A stretch of DNA of 56,124 bases. Origin: a virus. Under the pieces are notes generated by a model, which worked only from the letters and a program-made list of their open reading frames with translations, did no database searches and was not told the DNA's origin. How positions within the stretch are numbered: position 1 is the stretch's first letter; each line of letters starts with the position of its first letter. The stretch is taken from positions 1-56,124 of IMG/VR virus record IMGVR_UViG_3300009168_000013. One strand, given 5' to 3'. Shown here piece after piece: positions 8,752 to 16,612 of the stretch. A program made the position numbers and the translations under genes.

Positions 8752-9192
8752 ATGGACGCTGTCGTGCTCCACCCCACCGACTACTTCGACGCCCTGCGGG
8801 AGACGGTGTTGACCCGGCTCAACACCGGGCTCGACTTCTCCCCCATGCTCCACGTCGTCACCGCCGCCCCCGAGGCCGAGGTGGCCGCCGTGCTCCGCTT
8901 CGATCCGCCCGGGGCCTCGTACCACGACCTGTTCGTCTCCACCCTCACCTACCTCGACGTCGACCGCTCTGCGCGCATCCTCCTGGCCTCGTTCGCCGCC
9001 CTCGTCGGCCGGGGCGACCTGCTCCTGCTCACCCAGCAGTTCGTCCGGCGTGGCGCTCCGCCCGTCTGCCTGGCCTGCGCCGTCTCCCGGGGCGACGACG
9101 GCGTCGTGACGCTGGGGCCGACCGGGCTGCTCCTGGCCGAGGACTTCTCCTCGCCCGCCCTCCCGGCGCTGGAGGCCCTGCTCAGGGACTAG
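8752..9192 (+). CDS. Hypothetical protein in connector cluster, 146 aa
   Basis: Apparent leaderless start. The protein alternates short beta and helical stretches (LHVVTAAPEAEVAAVLRFDP, SARILLASFAALVGRGDLLLLT) and ends with a late Leu-rich helix. It has no recognised motif. Following the gp10-like gene, it could be a tail terminator or tail-tube accessory protein, but the separate promoter next to the 9.2-10.7 kb accessory cassette leaves this open. Confidence 0.6.
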   Translation: MDAVVLHPTDYFDALRETVLTRLNTGLDFSPMLHVVTAAPEAEVAAVLRFDPPGASYHDLFVSTLTYLDVDRSARILLASFAALVGRGDLLLLTQQFVRRGAPPVCLACAVSRGDDGVVTLGPTGLLLAEDFSSPALPALEALLRD

Positions 9193-9194
9193 GT

Positions 9195-9258
9195 CGTTCG
9201 GCTCATCTGGGGAAACTTCGCCGAACAGGTTGCGTAGCCGCTGGGCGGCGGCTAGTCT
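9195..9258 (+). promoter_or_regulatory. Long repeated promoter, copy 1
   Basis: CGTTCGGC at 9195-9202, -35 TTGCGT at 9230-9235, 17-nt spacer with GCGGCGGC arm, TAGTCT at 9253-9258. ATG at 9267 lies 8 nt downstream, so the message is probably leaderless. Confidence 0.8.
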
Positions 9259-9266
9259 ATCCCCCT

Positions 9267-10052
9267 ATGACCACGACTCAGTTCACCTCCCCCGCCCGCC
9301 CCGAGTGCCCCGTCTGCGAGGGCTCCGGCATCGACGCCGCCTTCCGCTCCGTCTGCCATTGCGACGAGTTCATCGGCACCCTCGGCCGCTCGGCCTGGCG
9401 GGCCAACGCCCAGCGCAACATCGCTGTCGGCGGCCGCCAGGACCGCATCCACACCCCGGGCGAGCGCCTCGACGGGCGCACCTTCGGCACCGGCTCGGCC
9501 GCTCCCCGCCCCTCGACCCCTTCCGAGGCGCAGGTCAACTTCTGCCGCACCCTCCTCGCCGAGGTCTACCCGGGCCAGGAAGAACGTCAGGCCACGATGA
9601 TCGCCCGCTTCGCCGGGCTCACCCGCAAGGCCGCCTCGGAGGGCCTCGACCGCCTCATCGCCATGCGCGACGCTGGCCGCCAGGCCCGCCCGACCGTCGC
9701 CCCCGAGGCTGCCCCGGCTCGCCCGGCCGCCCCGGTCGCCGACGTGCCCGCCGGTCACTACGCCGTCGACAACGCCGAGGGCATCCTCCGCTTCTACGAG
9801 GTCGACCGCCCGACCGAGGGCCGCTGGGCCGGTCGCACCTTCGTCTCGGTGCTGGCCTCCGACGAGCGCCACCCGGTCAAGGGCGCAGCCGGTGCCGCCG
9901 TCCTGGCCAAGATCGCCGAGGACGTCACCGGGGCGATGCTCCGCTACGGCCAGGAGATCGGCCGGTGCGGCCATTGCAATCGCACCCTCACCGACGAGGC
10001 CTCCCGGGCTCGGGGGATCGGCCCCATCTGCGCCGGGCGGATGGGCCTCTGA
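9267..10052 (+). CDS. DUF6011-like zinc-binding protein, 261 aa
   Basis: Leaderless ATG behind long promoter copy 1. N-terminus has CPVCEGSG and a later CHC, a zinc-knuckle pattern. The middle part (STPSEAQVNFCRTLLAE) is helical. The C-terminus CGHCNRTLTDEASRARGIGP followed by C-x-G matches the DUF6011 signature (CxxC...GIGPxC), a zinc-binding tail common in actinophage accessory proteins. Residues ~165-230 resemble the lysine-rich or N-terminal module that often precedes DUF6011. Biochemical role unknown; nucleic acid binding is plausible. Confidence 0.75.
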   Translation: MTTTQFTSPARPECPVCEGSGIDAAFRSVCHCDEFIGTLGRSAWRANAQRNIAVGGRQDRIHTPGERLDGRTFGTGSAAPRPSTPSEAQVNFCRTLLAEVYPGQEERQATMIARFAGLTRKAASEGLDRLIAMRDAGRQARPTVAPEAAPARPAAPVADVPAGHYAVDNAEGILRFYEVDRPTEGRWAGRTFVSVLASDERHPVKGAAGAAVLAKIAEDVTGAMLRYGQEIGRCGHCNRTLTDEASRARGIGPICAGRMGL

Positions 10053-10130
10053 CGGCTCCCTGCTCGGCTCCGCCTCCGGGTGGAGCCGGGCGAGGTGCAA
10101 TCAGGCACCCGTCCCCCGAAAGGAACCCCC

Positions 10131-10268
10131 ATGACCACCATCAAGACCGAGGTCAAAGGTCGCTACTCGCTCACGCGCATCTTCCTGGCGTGCTGCACGT
10201 TCGGCCTCTCGCTGCCCTTCGCCGGTGTCCGCAAGCGGACCACCACCACCGTCCGCACGGTCGGCTGA
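10131..10268 (+). CDS. Small protein with hydrophobic segment, 45 aa
   Basis: AAAGGAA lies 6-7 nt before ATG, so this one is leadered. Sequence MTTIKTEVKGRYSLTRIF continues into a short hydrophobic stretch with CCTFGLSLPFAG and ends in Thr/Arg. A very short family with R-x-FLxxCTFGLSLPFAG and a basic tail occurs in actinobacteria and their phages; it is probably a membrane-associated peptide. Function unknown. Stop overlaps the next ATG. Confidence 0.65.
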   Translation: MTTIKTEVKGRYSLTRIFLACCTFGLSLPFAGVRKRTTTTVRTVG

Positions 10269-10531
10269 TGGCCGACTGGCTCGACCGCCTCGACCGGGGG
10301 GAGCCAGTCCTGGCTCCTACCCGGCGGCGGATCGCCGGGGAGTGGGACGTCTGGACGCCCGACGTAGTCGTCACCGTCGCCCTCCCCGGCCCCGAAGAAC
10401 GTTGCGGAGCCCGCCTCTGCCTGACGTGCGGGGCCGATCTACCCTCGCCCCCGCCCTCGGGCCGTCCCCGCCGGTACTGCTCCCCGGAGTGCCGCCCCTC
10501 CTCGTACCGGCAGCAGCACGGCGCCCGCTGA
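10268..10531 (+). CDS. Zinc-finger-like small protein, 87 aa
   Basis: ATG overlaps the previous TGA. The C-terminal half has CLTCGADL and YCSPECR, a CxxC...CxxxC arrangement as in short zinc ribbons (the pattern of bacterial FCS/MYM-like fingers that mark up RNA- or DNA-binding proteins). The N-terminal half is acidic with Trp residues. Role unknown. Translationally coupled to the HicA-like gene downstream. Confidence 0.65.
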   Translation: MADWLDRLDRGEPVLAPTRRRIAGEWDVWTPDVVVTVALPGPEERCGARLCLTCGADLPSPPPSGRPRRYCSPECRPSSYRQQHGAR

Positions 10532-10743
10532 TGCCGACCAACAACCCTCGCAAGGACCTCCGCCGCATCGCCCGCCTACTTGAGGCTCAAGGCTGGACCG
10601 TCGACATGGGCCACCCGCACCCCCGCTTCACCTCGCCCACCGGCAAGCGCATCTCCACGACGGACACCCGCTCTGGCGGCCGGGCCTGGCTCAACTTCCT
10701 CGCCGCCCTGCGACGGGCCGGGGCTGACCTCCCTCGTCGCTGA
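10531..10743 (+). CDS. HicA-like protein, 70 aa
   Basis: ATG overlaps the previous stop. RRIARLLEAQGWTVD, then HPHPRFTSPTGKRI, resemble the HicA/YcfA double-stranded RNA-binding fold, with a His in the G-H-x-x-F/Y region that is catalytic in HicA toxins. It ends with an LRRAGADLPRR helix. No HicB-like antitoxin is adjacent, so it may not be a toxin. Family call rests on motif and size. Confidence 0.6.
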   Translation: MPTNNPRKDLRRIARLLEAQGWTVDMGHPHPRFTSPTGKRISTTDTRSGGRAWLNFLAALRRAGADLPRR

Positions 10744-10764
10744 GACGGCACCTGAGGGGCCTCT
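10742..10764 (+). repeat. 23-bp dispersed repeat, copy 1
   Basis: GAGACGGCAYCTGAGG followed by GGCCTCT; other copies at 21334, 41249 and 48344. Here it begins in the stop codon of the HicA-like gene. Confidence 0.7.
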
Positions 10765-10766
10765 CC

Positions 10767-10799
10767 GTAGCCGCTGGCCCTGCCCGGGTCGGCGGCTAC
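10767..10799 (+). terminator. Hairpin, possible terminator
   Basis: GTAGCCGC at 10767-10774 pairs perfectly with GCGGCTAC at 10792-10799. No T-tract, as usual at this base composition. Closes the 9.2-10.7 kb cassette. Confidence 0.5.
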
Positions 10800-10811
10800 G
10801 GTCGTTCTGAG

Positions 10812-10850
10812 GGCGACGGCTCCGTTCTGGGGAGTGCCGGAGCCGCCGCC
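10812..10850 (+). terminator. Second hairpin, possible terminator
   Basis: GGCGACGGCTCCG pairs with CGGAGCCGCCGCC with one mismatch across a 13-nt loop. Lies just before the -10 box for the tail chaperone operon. Confidence 0.5.
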
Positions 10851-10857
10851 CTCCGGC

Positions 10858-10863
10858 TAGGGT
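10858..10863 (+). promoter_or_regulatory. -10 box TAGGGT of a leaderless start
   Basis: Preceded by CCCTCCGGC and followed 8 nt later by the ATG at 10872, with no Shine-Dalgarno. Starts the tail assembly operon. Confidence 0.55.
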
Positions 10864-10871
10864 CGCCGCCG

Positions 10872-11225
10872 ATGACGCTCCCCAACGGCACCTCCGCCCT
10901 CATCCCCGACTTCACCCCGGCGGCGGAAGCCGGGGCGCAGTTCGACCTCAACGGCCGCCGCTACACGTTGCTGGCCCGCCTCCCGCTCCCGCTGCTGGAA
11001 CGAGTGATGGTCGTGCAGAACATGGAGGGCCTGGAACGCCTGCAAGCCCTCCTCGACCTGCTGCCCGCCTTCCTCATCCCCGCCGACCGGGAGGAGTTCG
11101 CCGCCGCCCTCCGCTCCGACGACGACCCCATCGGCGTCAACGGCCTCACCGCCATGTTCACCTGGATCGTGGAGATGGTGACGGGCCGCCCTACGGAGTC
11201 GCCCTCGCCCTCGTCGGCTGGCTAG
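10872..11225 (+). CDS. Tail assembly chaperone, short form (gpG-like), 117 aa
   Basis: Leaderless ATG. The protein is a small helical tail chaperone type: beta start (FDLNGRRYTLLARLP), LLERVMVVQNMEGLERLQALLDLLP helix, a DREEFAAALR stretch and ITAMF/WIVEMVTGRP end. Position directly before the tape measure gene and the overlapping -1 frame downstream are diagnostic of the G/GT pair. It wraps the tape measure protein during tail assembly. Confidence 0.85.
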   Translation: MTLPNGTSALIPDFTPAAEAGAQFDLNGRRYTLLARLPLPLLERVMVVQNMEGLERLQALLDLLPAFLIPADREEFAAALRSDDDPIGVNGLTAMFTWIVEMVTGRPTESPSPSSAG

Positions 11226-11503
11226 TCGACGGCTGGCGCCTCCTCGACGGCTGGGCGCTAGGGCGAGGGCTCGACCTGGAGGGGCTCCCGCTGGTGAGGG
11301 TGCTGAACGTGCTGTCGTACCTCCGGGTCCGCTCGGCCGACGCCGCTGAGCGGGACGAGTTGGAGTCGCTCCTCGTGGCCCGCCCTGCCCCCGCTGCCGT
11401 GCGCGCAGCGGAGCCTGCTGCGCCCTGGTGGTGGACCGGCGAGGAGGACGCCGCCACCGAGGCCGCCCTGGCGATGGCCGCCTACCGCCAGGTGACCCGC
11501 TAG
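11180..11503 (+). CDS. Tail assembly chaperone, frameshift extension (GT)
   Basis: The -1 frame relative to the gene at 10872 is open here to TAG at 11501-11503, with no start codon that fits. Joining EMVTGRP of the upstream frame to YGVALALVGWLVDGWRLLDG of this frame gives the typical GT junction. The slip must fall around 11180-11195 (ACGGGCCGCCCTAC); no textbook X-XXY-YYZ heptamer is present, so the exact site is inferred. The extension ends with an Ala/Glu-rich region and WWWTGEEDAA. The long form is made at low ratio. Confidence 0.75.
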   Translation, partial: DGPPYGVALALVGWLVDGWRLLDGWALGRGLDLEGLPLVRVLNVLSYLRVRSADAAERDELESLLVARPAPAAVRAAEPAAPWWWTGEEDAATEAALAMAAYRQVTR

Positions 11504-11514
11504 CGCCTAGCGCC

Positions 11515-11520
11515 TAGGCT
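11515..11520 (+). promoter_or_regulatory. -10 box TAGGCT
   Basis: Lies after a short direct repeat (CTAGCGC twice) and 7 nt before the GTG of the tape measure gene. Suggests an additional leaderless start for that gene. Confidence 0.4.
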
Positions 11521-11527
11521 CTCGGTC

Positions 11528-14002
11528 GTGGCCGACCTGGGGAGCGCATCGGTACGGATCGTGCCGGACTTCTCCGGGTGGGAGCGGGAGATGCGCTCCG
11601 GCCTGGCTGGCGCCATGAAGGGCACCGTGGCCGACGCCGAGAAGGCGGGCGAGCGCATCGAGGACGCCTTCGTGGAGTCGGCCCGCCAGAGCGATGCGGC
11701 CTTCGAGAAGGTCGGCGGGGCCGACGCCTTCAACCAGGCCGTCACCTCCGCCGACAAGGCGGGCGAGCAGATCACCAGCCACTTCAAGGAGGCTGCCCGC
11801 CAGAGCGACTCCGCCCTCGGCGGCATCTCCAAGGGCGCAGGCGGCCTGGGCGGCCTCGTCGCCGGGCTCGGGCTCGGTGCGGCCGCCGGGCTGGTCACGA
11901 AGTTCGGCCTCGACACGGCGAAGTCTCTGGAGATGACGGAGGTCGGCTTCACCGGGCTCCTCGGCTCCGCCGACGAGGCCAAGAAGATGATGGGCGAACT
12001 GACCTCGTTCGCCGCCAAGACCCCGCTGGAGTTGCCCGGGCTGGCCGACATGACGCGCAACCTCGTCGCCCAGGGCGGCACCTTCGGCGTCACCAAGGAC
12101 AACGTCCTCGACTACGTCCAGACCATCGGCGACATGACGTCGGTGCTGGGCGGCGGGCAGGGCGAGATGGACGCCGTGACCCGGGCTCTGGGTCAGATGG
12201 GCGGCACCGGCCGGGTCACGGCCCAGGACATGAACCAGATCAGCAACGCCCTCCCGGGCTTCCCGGTGTGGCAGGCCCTCGCCGACGGCATGGGCATCAG
12301 CCAGGCGAAGGCTCGGGAGTTGTCGGAGGACGGGCTCATCCCCGCCTCCGAGGCCGTGCCGATCTTGCTGGCGAAGATGAAGGAGTTTCCCGGGGCGGCC
12401 GGGGCGATGGAACGCTCCTCCACGACCCTGACCGGCGTGCTGTCCACCTTCAAGGACACGATGGGCATTGCCCTCGCCGCCGGGCTGGGGCCGCTGGTCG
12501 GCTCGCTCAAGACCGTCCTCTCCGACCCGGCTCTCCTCGACACGCTCACGCAGTTCGGCAACTCATTCGGCGCCGCCCTGGGCGGCATCTTCGAGGCCCT
12601 CGGCCCCTCCATTCAGATCCTCGTCCGGCAGGTCACCTCGATCCTCGACGTCATGGGGCCTGCCCTCCTCTCGCTCGCCCCGCTCATCAGCCCCATCGTG
12701 CAGATCGTCGGCGTGCTGGCCAACGTCCTCGCCGAGGGGCTGGGCGCCGCCCTCACGGCCCTGGCGCCCATCTTCGGCATGATCGGCGCCTTCCTCGACA
12801 TCTTCGCGGAGCGCCTGGGGGAGTTCCTGTTCGGCGCCCTGGAGTCGATCATCCCCCTGTTCGACGAGTTGGTCCGGGTCCTCACGCCCATCTTCGCCCG
12901 GGTGCTGCCGATGCTCCTCGACGTGTTCGACGAGTTCGCCGGGATCATCATGCGGATCGTCGAGGCCGTGCTCCCGATCCTGGTGCGCCTGTTCACGGCC
13001 CTGGCGCCCATCGTCTCTCGCCTGGTCGACGCCTTCCTCGAACTGGTCGATCAGGCCCTCGCCGCCCTCATCCCGATCATCGACCTGCTGCTCCCCCTGT
13101 TCGAGCACCTCATCACGGTCCTCCTCGACGCCCTGCTGCCGATCCTCCCGCAACTGGTCGAGGCCCTCATCGCCGTCGCCACCTCGATGCTGACCATCAC
13201 GCTCGCCACGGCGCCGCTCATCCCGCCCATCGTCCAGTTGATCGACCTCCTCCTCGTCGGCCTGGTGCCGATCCTCGACATCCTGGCGAAGGCTCTCGTG
13301 ATCGTGGCGGAGGCCCTCGCCGTCGTCACCACCTTCATCTCCGAGCAGGTCGTCACCGTGTTCGAGTTCCTCGGCGAGAAGTTGCAGTGGGTCGTCGACC
13401 ACCTCGACGAGGTCGTCGTGTTCCTGCAAGAGACGTTCGGCCCCGCCTTCGAGGCCATCGTCGAGGTCATCACCGGCGTCGTCGACGAGATCATCGAGGT
13501 GGCGCAGAAGGTCATTGACTGGTTCACCAACACCTGGAGCACGATCAGCGACCTGCTGGAGGCTCCCTTCAACACCGCCAAGGACGTGATCGGCGACGTC
13601 ATCGACGGCATCAAGTCCGGCTTCAAGGGCGCCATCGACGTCATCAAGCGCATCTGGAACGCCTTTGCCGACTTCTGGAACGGCATTGACCTGGAGGTGC
13701 CCGGCATCGACCTGCCCTTCGGCAAGACGATCGGCGGCTTCACCATCGGCCTGCCCGAGGTGCCCCGGATGATGGCCACCGGCGGCCTGGTGCGCGCAAC
13801 GCCCGGCGGCACGCTGGCCCTCCTCGGCGAAGGCGGCCGGGACGAGTTGGTCACGCCCCTTCCGGCTCCGGCGCATCGCCCCTTCGGTGCCGCCGGGGCC
13901 GGGCTCGGCGTCCACTTCAACGGGCCGGTCACCTTCGGCGACCGCCGGGCTGTCGACGACCTCGACTGGTGGGTCCGCTTCCGCATGGGAACGGCCGCCT
14001 GA
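11528..14002 (+). CDS. Tape measure protein, 824 aa
   Basis: Longest gene in the window, right after the GT chaperones. The N-terminus SASVRIVPDFSGWEREM is a usual tape-measure start. Residues ~115-330 resemble the TP901-type core (MTEVGFTGLLGS, ELTSFAAKTPLELPG, GTGRVTAQDMNQISNALPG, FKDTMGIALAAGLGPL). Residues ~340-690 form long amphipathic, Leu/Ile/Val-rich helices with repeated ALxPIxxxL units. The C-terminus (ATGGLVRATPGGTLALLGEGG) is the usual conserved end. It sets tail length, and length should scale with the ~824 residues. GTG start placed by the -10 box and homology-like beginning. Confidence 0.92.
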   Translation: MADLGSASVRIVPDFSGWEREMRSGLAGAMKGTVADAEKAGERIEDAFVESARQSDAAFEKVGGADAFNQAVTSADKAGEQITSHFKEAARQSDSALGGISKGAGGLGGLVAGLGLGAAAGLVTKFGLDTAKSLEMTEVGFTGLLGSADEAKKMMGELTSFAAKTPLELPGLADMTRNLVAQGGTFGVTKDNVLDYVQTIGDMTSVLGGGQGEMDAVTRALGQMGGTGRVTAQDMNQISNALPGFPVWQALADGMGISQAKARELSEDGLIPASEAVPILLAKMKEFPGAAGAMERSSTTLTGVLSTFKDTMGIALAAGLGPLVGSLKTVLSDPALLDTLTQFGNSFGAALGGIFEALGPSIQILVRQVTSILDVMGPALLSLAPLISPIVQIVGVLANVLAEGLGAALTALAPIFGMIGAFLDIFAERLGEFLFGALESIIPLFDELVRVLTPIFARVLPMLLDVFDEFAGIIMRIVEAVLPILVRLFTALAPIVSRLVDAFLELVDQALAALIPIIDLLLPLFEHLITVLLDALLPILPQLVEALIAVATSMLTITLATAPLIPPIVQLIDLLLVGLVPILDILAKALVIVAEALAVVTTFISEQVVTVFEFLGEKLQWVVDHLDEVVVFLQETFGPAFEAIVEVITGVVDEIIEVAQKVIDWFTNTWSTISDLLEAPFNTAKDVIGDVIDGIKSGFKGAIDVIKRIWNAFADFWNGIDLEVPGIDLPFGKTIGGFTIGLPEVPRMMATGGLVRATPGGTLALLGEGGRDELVTPLPAPAHRPFGAAGAGLGVHFNGPVTFGDRRAVDDLDWWVRFRMGTAA

Positions 14003-15048
14003 TGGCCCTGTTCCCGCCGGGGCGGCTGACCCCCATCGACCTCATCGACCGGACGTACCGGGGAGCCCTGGCGGCCTCTGCGGCGGAGGCCGAGGCGATG
14101 GTGCCCCTGGTGGCCGCCTCGCCCCGGGCCGAGGTGCCCCAGGTGGCCTACGTGGACCTGCTCCGTTGGGACGCCAACCTGGCCCCGCTGGCCGACTGGC
14201 AGGTCGCCCTGGGCGCCATCACCTTCGGCCGGGGCACGCCCTACGGGATGCCCTCGTGGGAGGGCCTGGGCCTGCCCGACCAGCGCACCAACGACGTCGG
14301 CTTCCCCTCCCAGCACGGCGTCGTCGCCCTCGGCGACTTCCACGAGGGCCGCTCCCTCGTGTTCACCGTCTGCGTCTCCGAGGCCACCCCGGCGGCGGCC
14401 TGGGACCGGCTGCGCGCACTGGCGGGCTCCTGGCAGGCGGCCATCGTCTCCCAGCCGCTCCGCCTCGGCATCCCCGGCGTGGCGACCTTTGCCGTCATGG
14501 GCCGCCCCCGGCGCATGGAGGTCGACAACTCCCGGCTCTACCGGGGCCAGGCCGACGTCGCCCTGGAGTTCCTCGCCACCGACCCCCGCCTCTACTCCAT
14601 CGACGTCCGGGGCACCACGCTCACCCTGGCCGCCGTGGCGGCCGACACCGGGCTCTGCCTGGCCGACCCGGGCACCTGCTTCGACCTCTCCGGGTGCTCG
14701 CTCGACCTGCGGGGCTCCTCGTTCTCCGGGGCCGGAGTGGCCGACAACGGCGGCAACACCGCCACGCCCTTCGTCGCCGTGTTCCACGGCCCCGCTGTCG
14801 ACCCGGCGCTCCTCAACCTCTCCACCGGCGCCATCGTCGACTTCGAGGGCACCACCCTCCTCCCGACGGACGTGCTGGAGGTCGACGCCCATGCGCGCAG
14901 GATCGTGCTCAACGGCGATCCCCGCTACGACCTCCTCGCTCCGGGCTCGACGTTCTGGAAGTTGCTCCCGGGCCGCAACGACCTCCGCTACATCGCCGTC
15001 GCCGCCGAGGGCTCCGTCTCCGTCCGCTGGCGGGACGCCTGGCTATGA
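14002..15048 (+). CDS. Distal tail / minor tail protein, 348 aa
   Basis: ATG overlaps the tape measure stop. First gene after the tape measure, the usual place of the distal tail (Dit-like) hub protein. Contains YVDLLRWDANLAPLADWQVA, a beta-rich body, RRMEVDNSRLYRGQADVALE typical of the hub domain, and a C-terminal LTLAAVAADTGLC carbohydrate-binding-like part. Name based on position and general pattern. Confidence 0.75.
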   Translation: MALFPPGRLTPIDLIDRTYRGALAASAAEAEAMVPLVAASPRAEVPQVAYVDLLRWDANLAPLADWQVALGAITFGRGTPYGMPSWEGLGLPDQRTNDVGFPSQHGVVALGDFHEGRSLVFTVCVSEATPAAAWDRLRALAGSWQAAIVSQPLRLGIPGVATFAVMGRPRRMEVDNSRLYRGQADVALEFLATDPRLYSIDVRGTTLTLAAVAADTGLCLADPGTCFDLSGCSLDLRGSSFSGAGVADNGGNTATPFVAVFHGPAVDPALLNLSTGAIVDFEGTTLLPTDVLEVDAHARRIVLNGDPRYDLLAPGSTFWKLLPGRNDLRYIAVAAEGSVSVRWRDAWL

Positions 15049-15058
15049 AGGGACCCCC

Positions 15059-15547
15059 ATGACCGAAGTGCAGCCGCCCATGTTCGAGGCCGAGTGCTAC
15101 GACGCCGACGACATGCGGCTCCTCGTCAATGCGATGGCCCAGGGCACCGAGGGAGTCGTCGGCAACAACGACATGATCGTGACGGCGGCGGCCTCCGGGC
15201 TCGCCGTGGACGTCTCGGGCGGCTCAGTGTTCGTCGCCGGGGACACCGCCGGGCAGGGCATGTACCTCTGCGTCAACCAGGGCTCGACCCGGGTGCAGTT
15301 GGCCGCCGCCGGTGCCCAGGCCCGCACCGACCTCATCGTCGCCACCGTGTTCGACACGGCCTTCGGCGGGGCCTCCAACACCTGGCTCCTGGCCGACGTC
15401 ACCGGCACGCCGGGGGCCGGTGTCCCCGCCACCCCGCCCAACTCCACCGCCCTCGCCACGGTCGCTGTCGCCGCCGGTGCGCTGACCGTCACGGCGGGCA
15501 ACATCACCGACCAGCGAGAGAAGTCCAACGCACCCGTCTGGCAGTAG
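15059..15547 (+). CDS. Minor tail / baseplate-type protein, 162 aa
   Basis: AAGGGA lies ahead of ATG. The protein reads as the beta-rich N-terminal module of actinophage baseplate or fibre proteins: FEAECYDADDMRLLVNAMAQ, ASGLAVDVSGGSVFVAGD, ARTDLIVATVFDTA, VTGTPGAGVPATPP and GNITDQRE. Modules of this type usually attach a fibre to the tail tip. Complete in itself here, without a fused fibre. Confidence 0.75.
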   Translation: MTEVQPPMFEAECYDADDMRLLVNAMAQGTEGVVGNNDMIVTAAASGLAVDVSGGSVFVAGDTAGQGMYLCVNQGSTRVQLAAAGAQARTDLIVATVFDTAFGGASNTWLLADVTGTPGAGVPATPPNSTALATVAVAAGALTVTAGNITDQREKSNAPVWQ

Positions 15548-15550
15548 GGT
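15545..15550 (+). promoter_or_regulatory. -10 box TAGGGT overlapping a stop codon
   Basis: The TAG of the preceding gene is also the first three bases of the box. GTG follows 6 nt after it. One of several stop/-10 overlaps. Confidence 0.45.
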
Positions 15551-15556
15551 CCGGCC

Positions 15557-16612
15557 GTGCTGCTGCTGGCTGGCAACCTGCTCTCCGGCGTCATCGAGCA
15601 GGAGTTGGCCTGGGTCGAGGCCTCCTGGTCGTCAGCCCTCAACGGGCCTGGCTCCGCCTCGGTCAAGGTCCCCCTCACCCGGTACGGGGCCAACGCTGGC
15701 TCGGCGGCTGCGCCCTTCGTGGCGGCCTCCACGCTCTACATCGTCGAGGACGACGGCTCGGTCGCCTGGTGGGGAGTGGCCTGGTCGGCCGACGTCGACC
15801 CGGAGGGCCGCACCATCACCTTCGACTGTGCGGAGATTCACTCGGTCCTGGCCCGCCGGGTGCTCCGCCGGGACCTGCCCTTCGCGCAGGTGGACCAGGC
15901 CGACATCGCTGTCGCCCTCGTCACCGAGGCTCAGACCGGGACGGACCGGGACCTCCGCATCGACACCTCCCTGGTCGGCCCGACCGGCGTGCTGCGGGAC
16001 CGCAACTACCTCGGCGTGGAGCGCCCCAACCTGGGCGAGTTGCTCGGCTCGCTGGCCTCGGTCATCAACGGCTTCGACTACGACTTCCCGGCCGACTGGC
16101 CCGGCGGCGGCACCGCTCCGACGCCCCGCCTGCGCCTCGACTACCCCCGCCAGGGCCGGGTCCTCTCCCAGCCTCTCGTGGCGACCGGCCCGGTCATCCT
16201 CCGCTCGCTGTCGTACAACGGGACGGAGATGGCCTCCGACGTGGACGCTGTCGGCGACCAGGCCCTCACCGTGCCCCAGACGTCCTCCGGGCTCCTCGCC
16301 GGTCGTCCGGCGCTCGACTCGGTCGTCTCCCGCTCCACCGTCAAGGTCAACGCCACCCTGGCCGAGCACGCCGCCTCGTGGCGAGCCGACCACGATGAGC
16401 CCGCCCGCTCCGCTCAGGTGGAGGTCGCCCTCGAACCAGCCGACGCTCTCGGTGTGCGCGTAGGCGACGTCGTGCGCCTGATCGAGATGGACTCGGTCGG
16501 CCTCGACGCCCCCTTCCTCGTCACCGGCGTCTCGACCAACGTCGCCGGTGCGGGCCGCCTCGTCTCGCTGGCCCTCTCGTGGCCTGTTGCTCTCGGCGGG
16601 GAGGAGACGTGA
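15557..16612 (+). CDS. Minor tail protein (tail hub type), 351 aa
   Basis: GTG start behind TAGGGT. Beta-rich protein: SVKVPLTRYG, STLYIVEDDGSVAWWGVAW, TITFDCAEIHSVLARRVLR, LGELLGSLASVINGFDYDF, and a late VRVGDVVRLIEMD ... FLVTGVSTNVAGAG repeat of the hub fold. This pattern matches the second minor tail protein of actinophages, related to the siphophage hub/Tal N-terminal domain. No catalytic domain seen. Stop overlaps the next GTG. Confidence 0.75.
   Translation: MLLLAGNLLSGVIEQELAWVEASWSSALNGPGSASVKVPLTRYGANAGSAAAPFVAASTLYIVEDDGSVAWWGVAWSADVDPEGRTITFDCAEIHSVLARRVLRRDLPFAQVDQADIAVALVTEAQTGTDRDLRIDTSLVGPTGVLRDRNYLGVERPNLGELLGSLASVINGFDYDFPADWPGGGTAPTPRLRLDYPRQGRVLSQPLVATGPVILRSLSYNGTEMASDVDAVGDQALTVPQTSSGLLAGRPALDSVVSRSTVKVNATLAEHAASWRADHDEPARSAQVEVALEPADALGVRVGDVVRLIEMDSVGLDAPFLVTGVSTNVAGAGRLVSLALSWPVALGGEET

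Noticed and set aside
12563-13915. Minus-strand frame opposite the tape measure gene
   Set aside because: Its composition (Asp/Glu/His/Gln-rich) is the reverse complement of Leu/Ile/Val-rich helices; no ribosome site or promoter.
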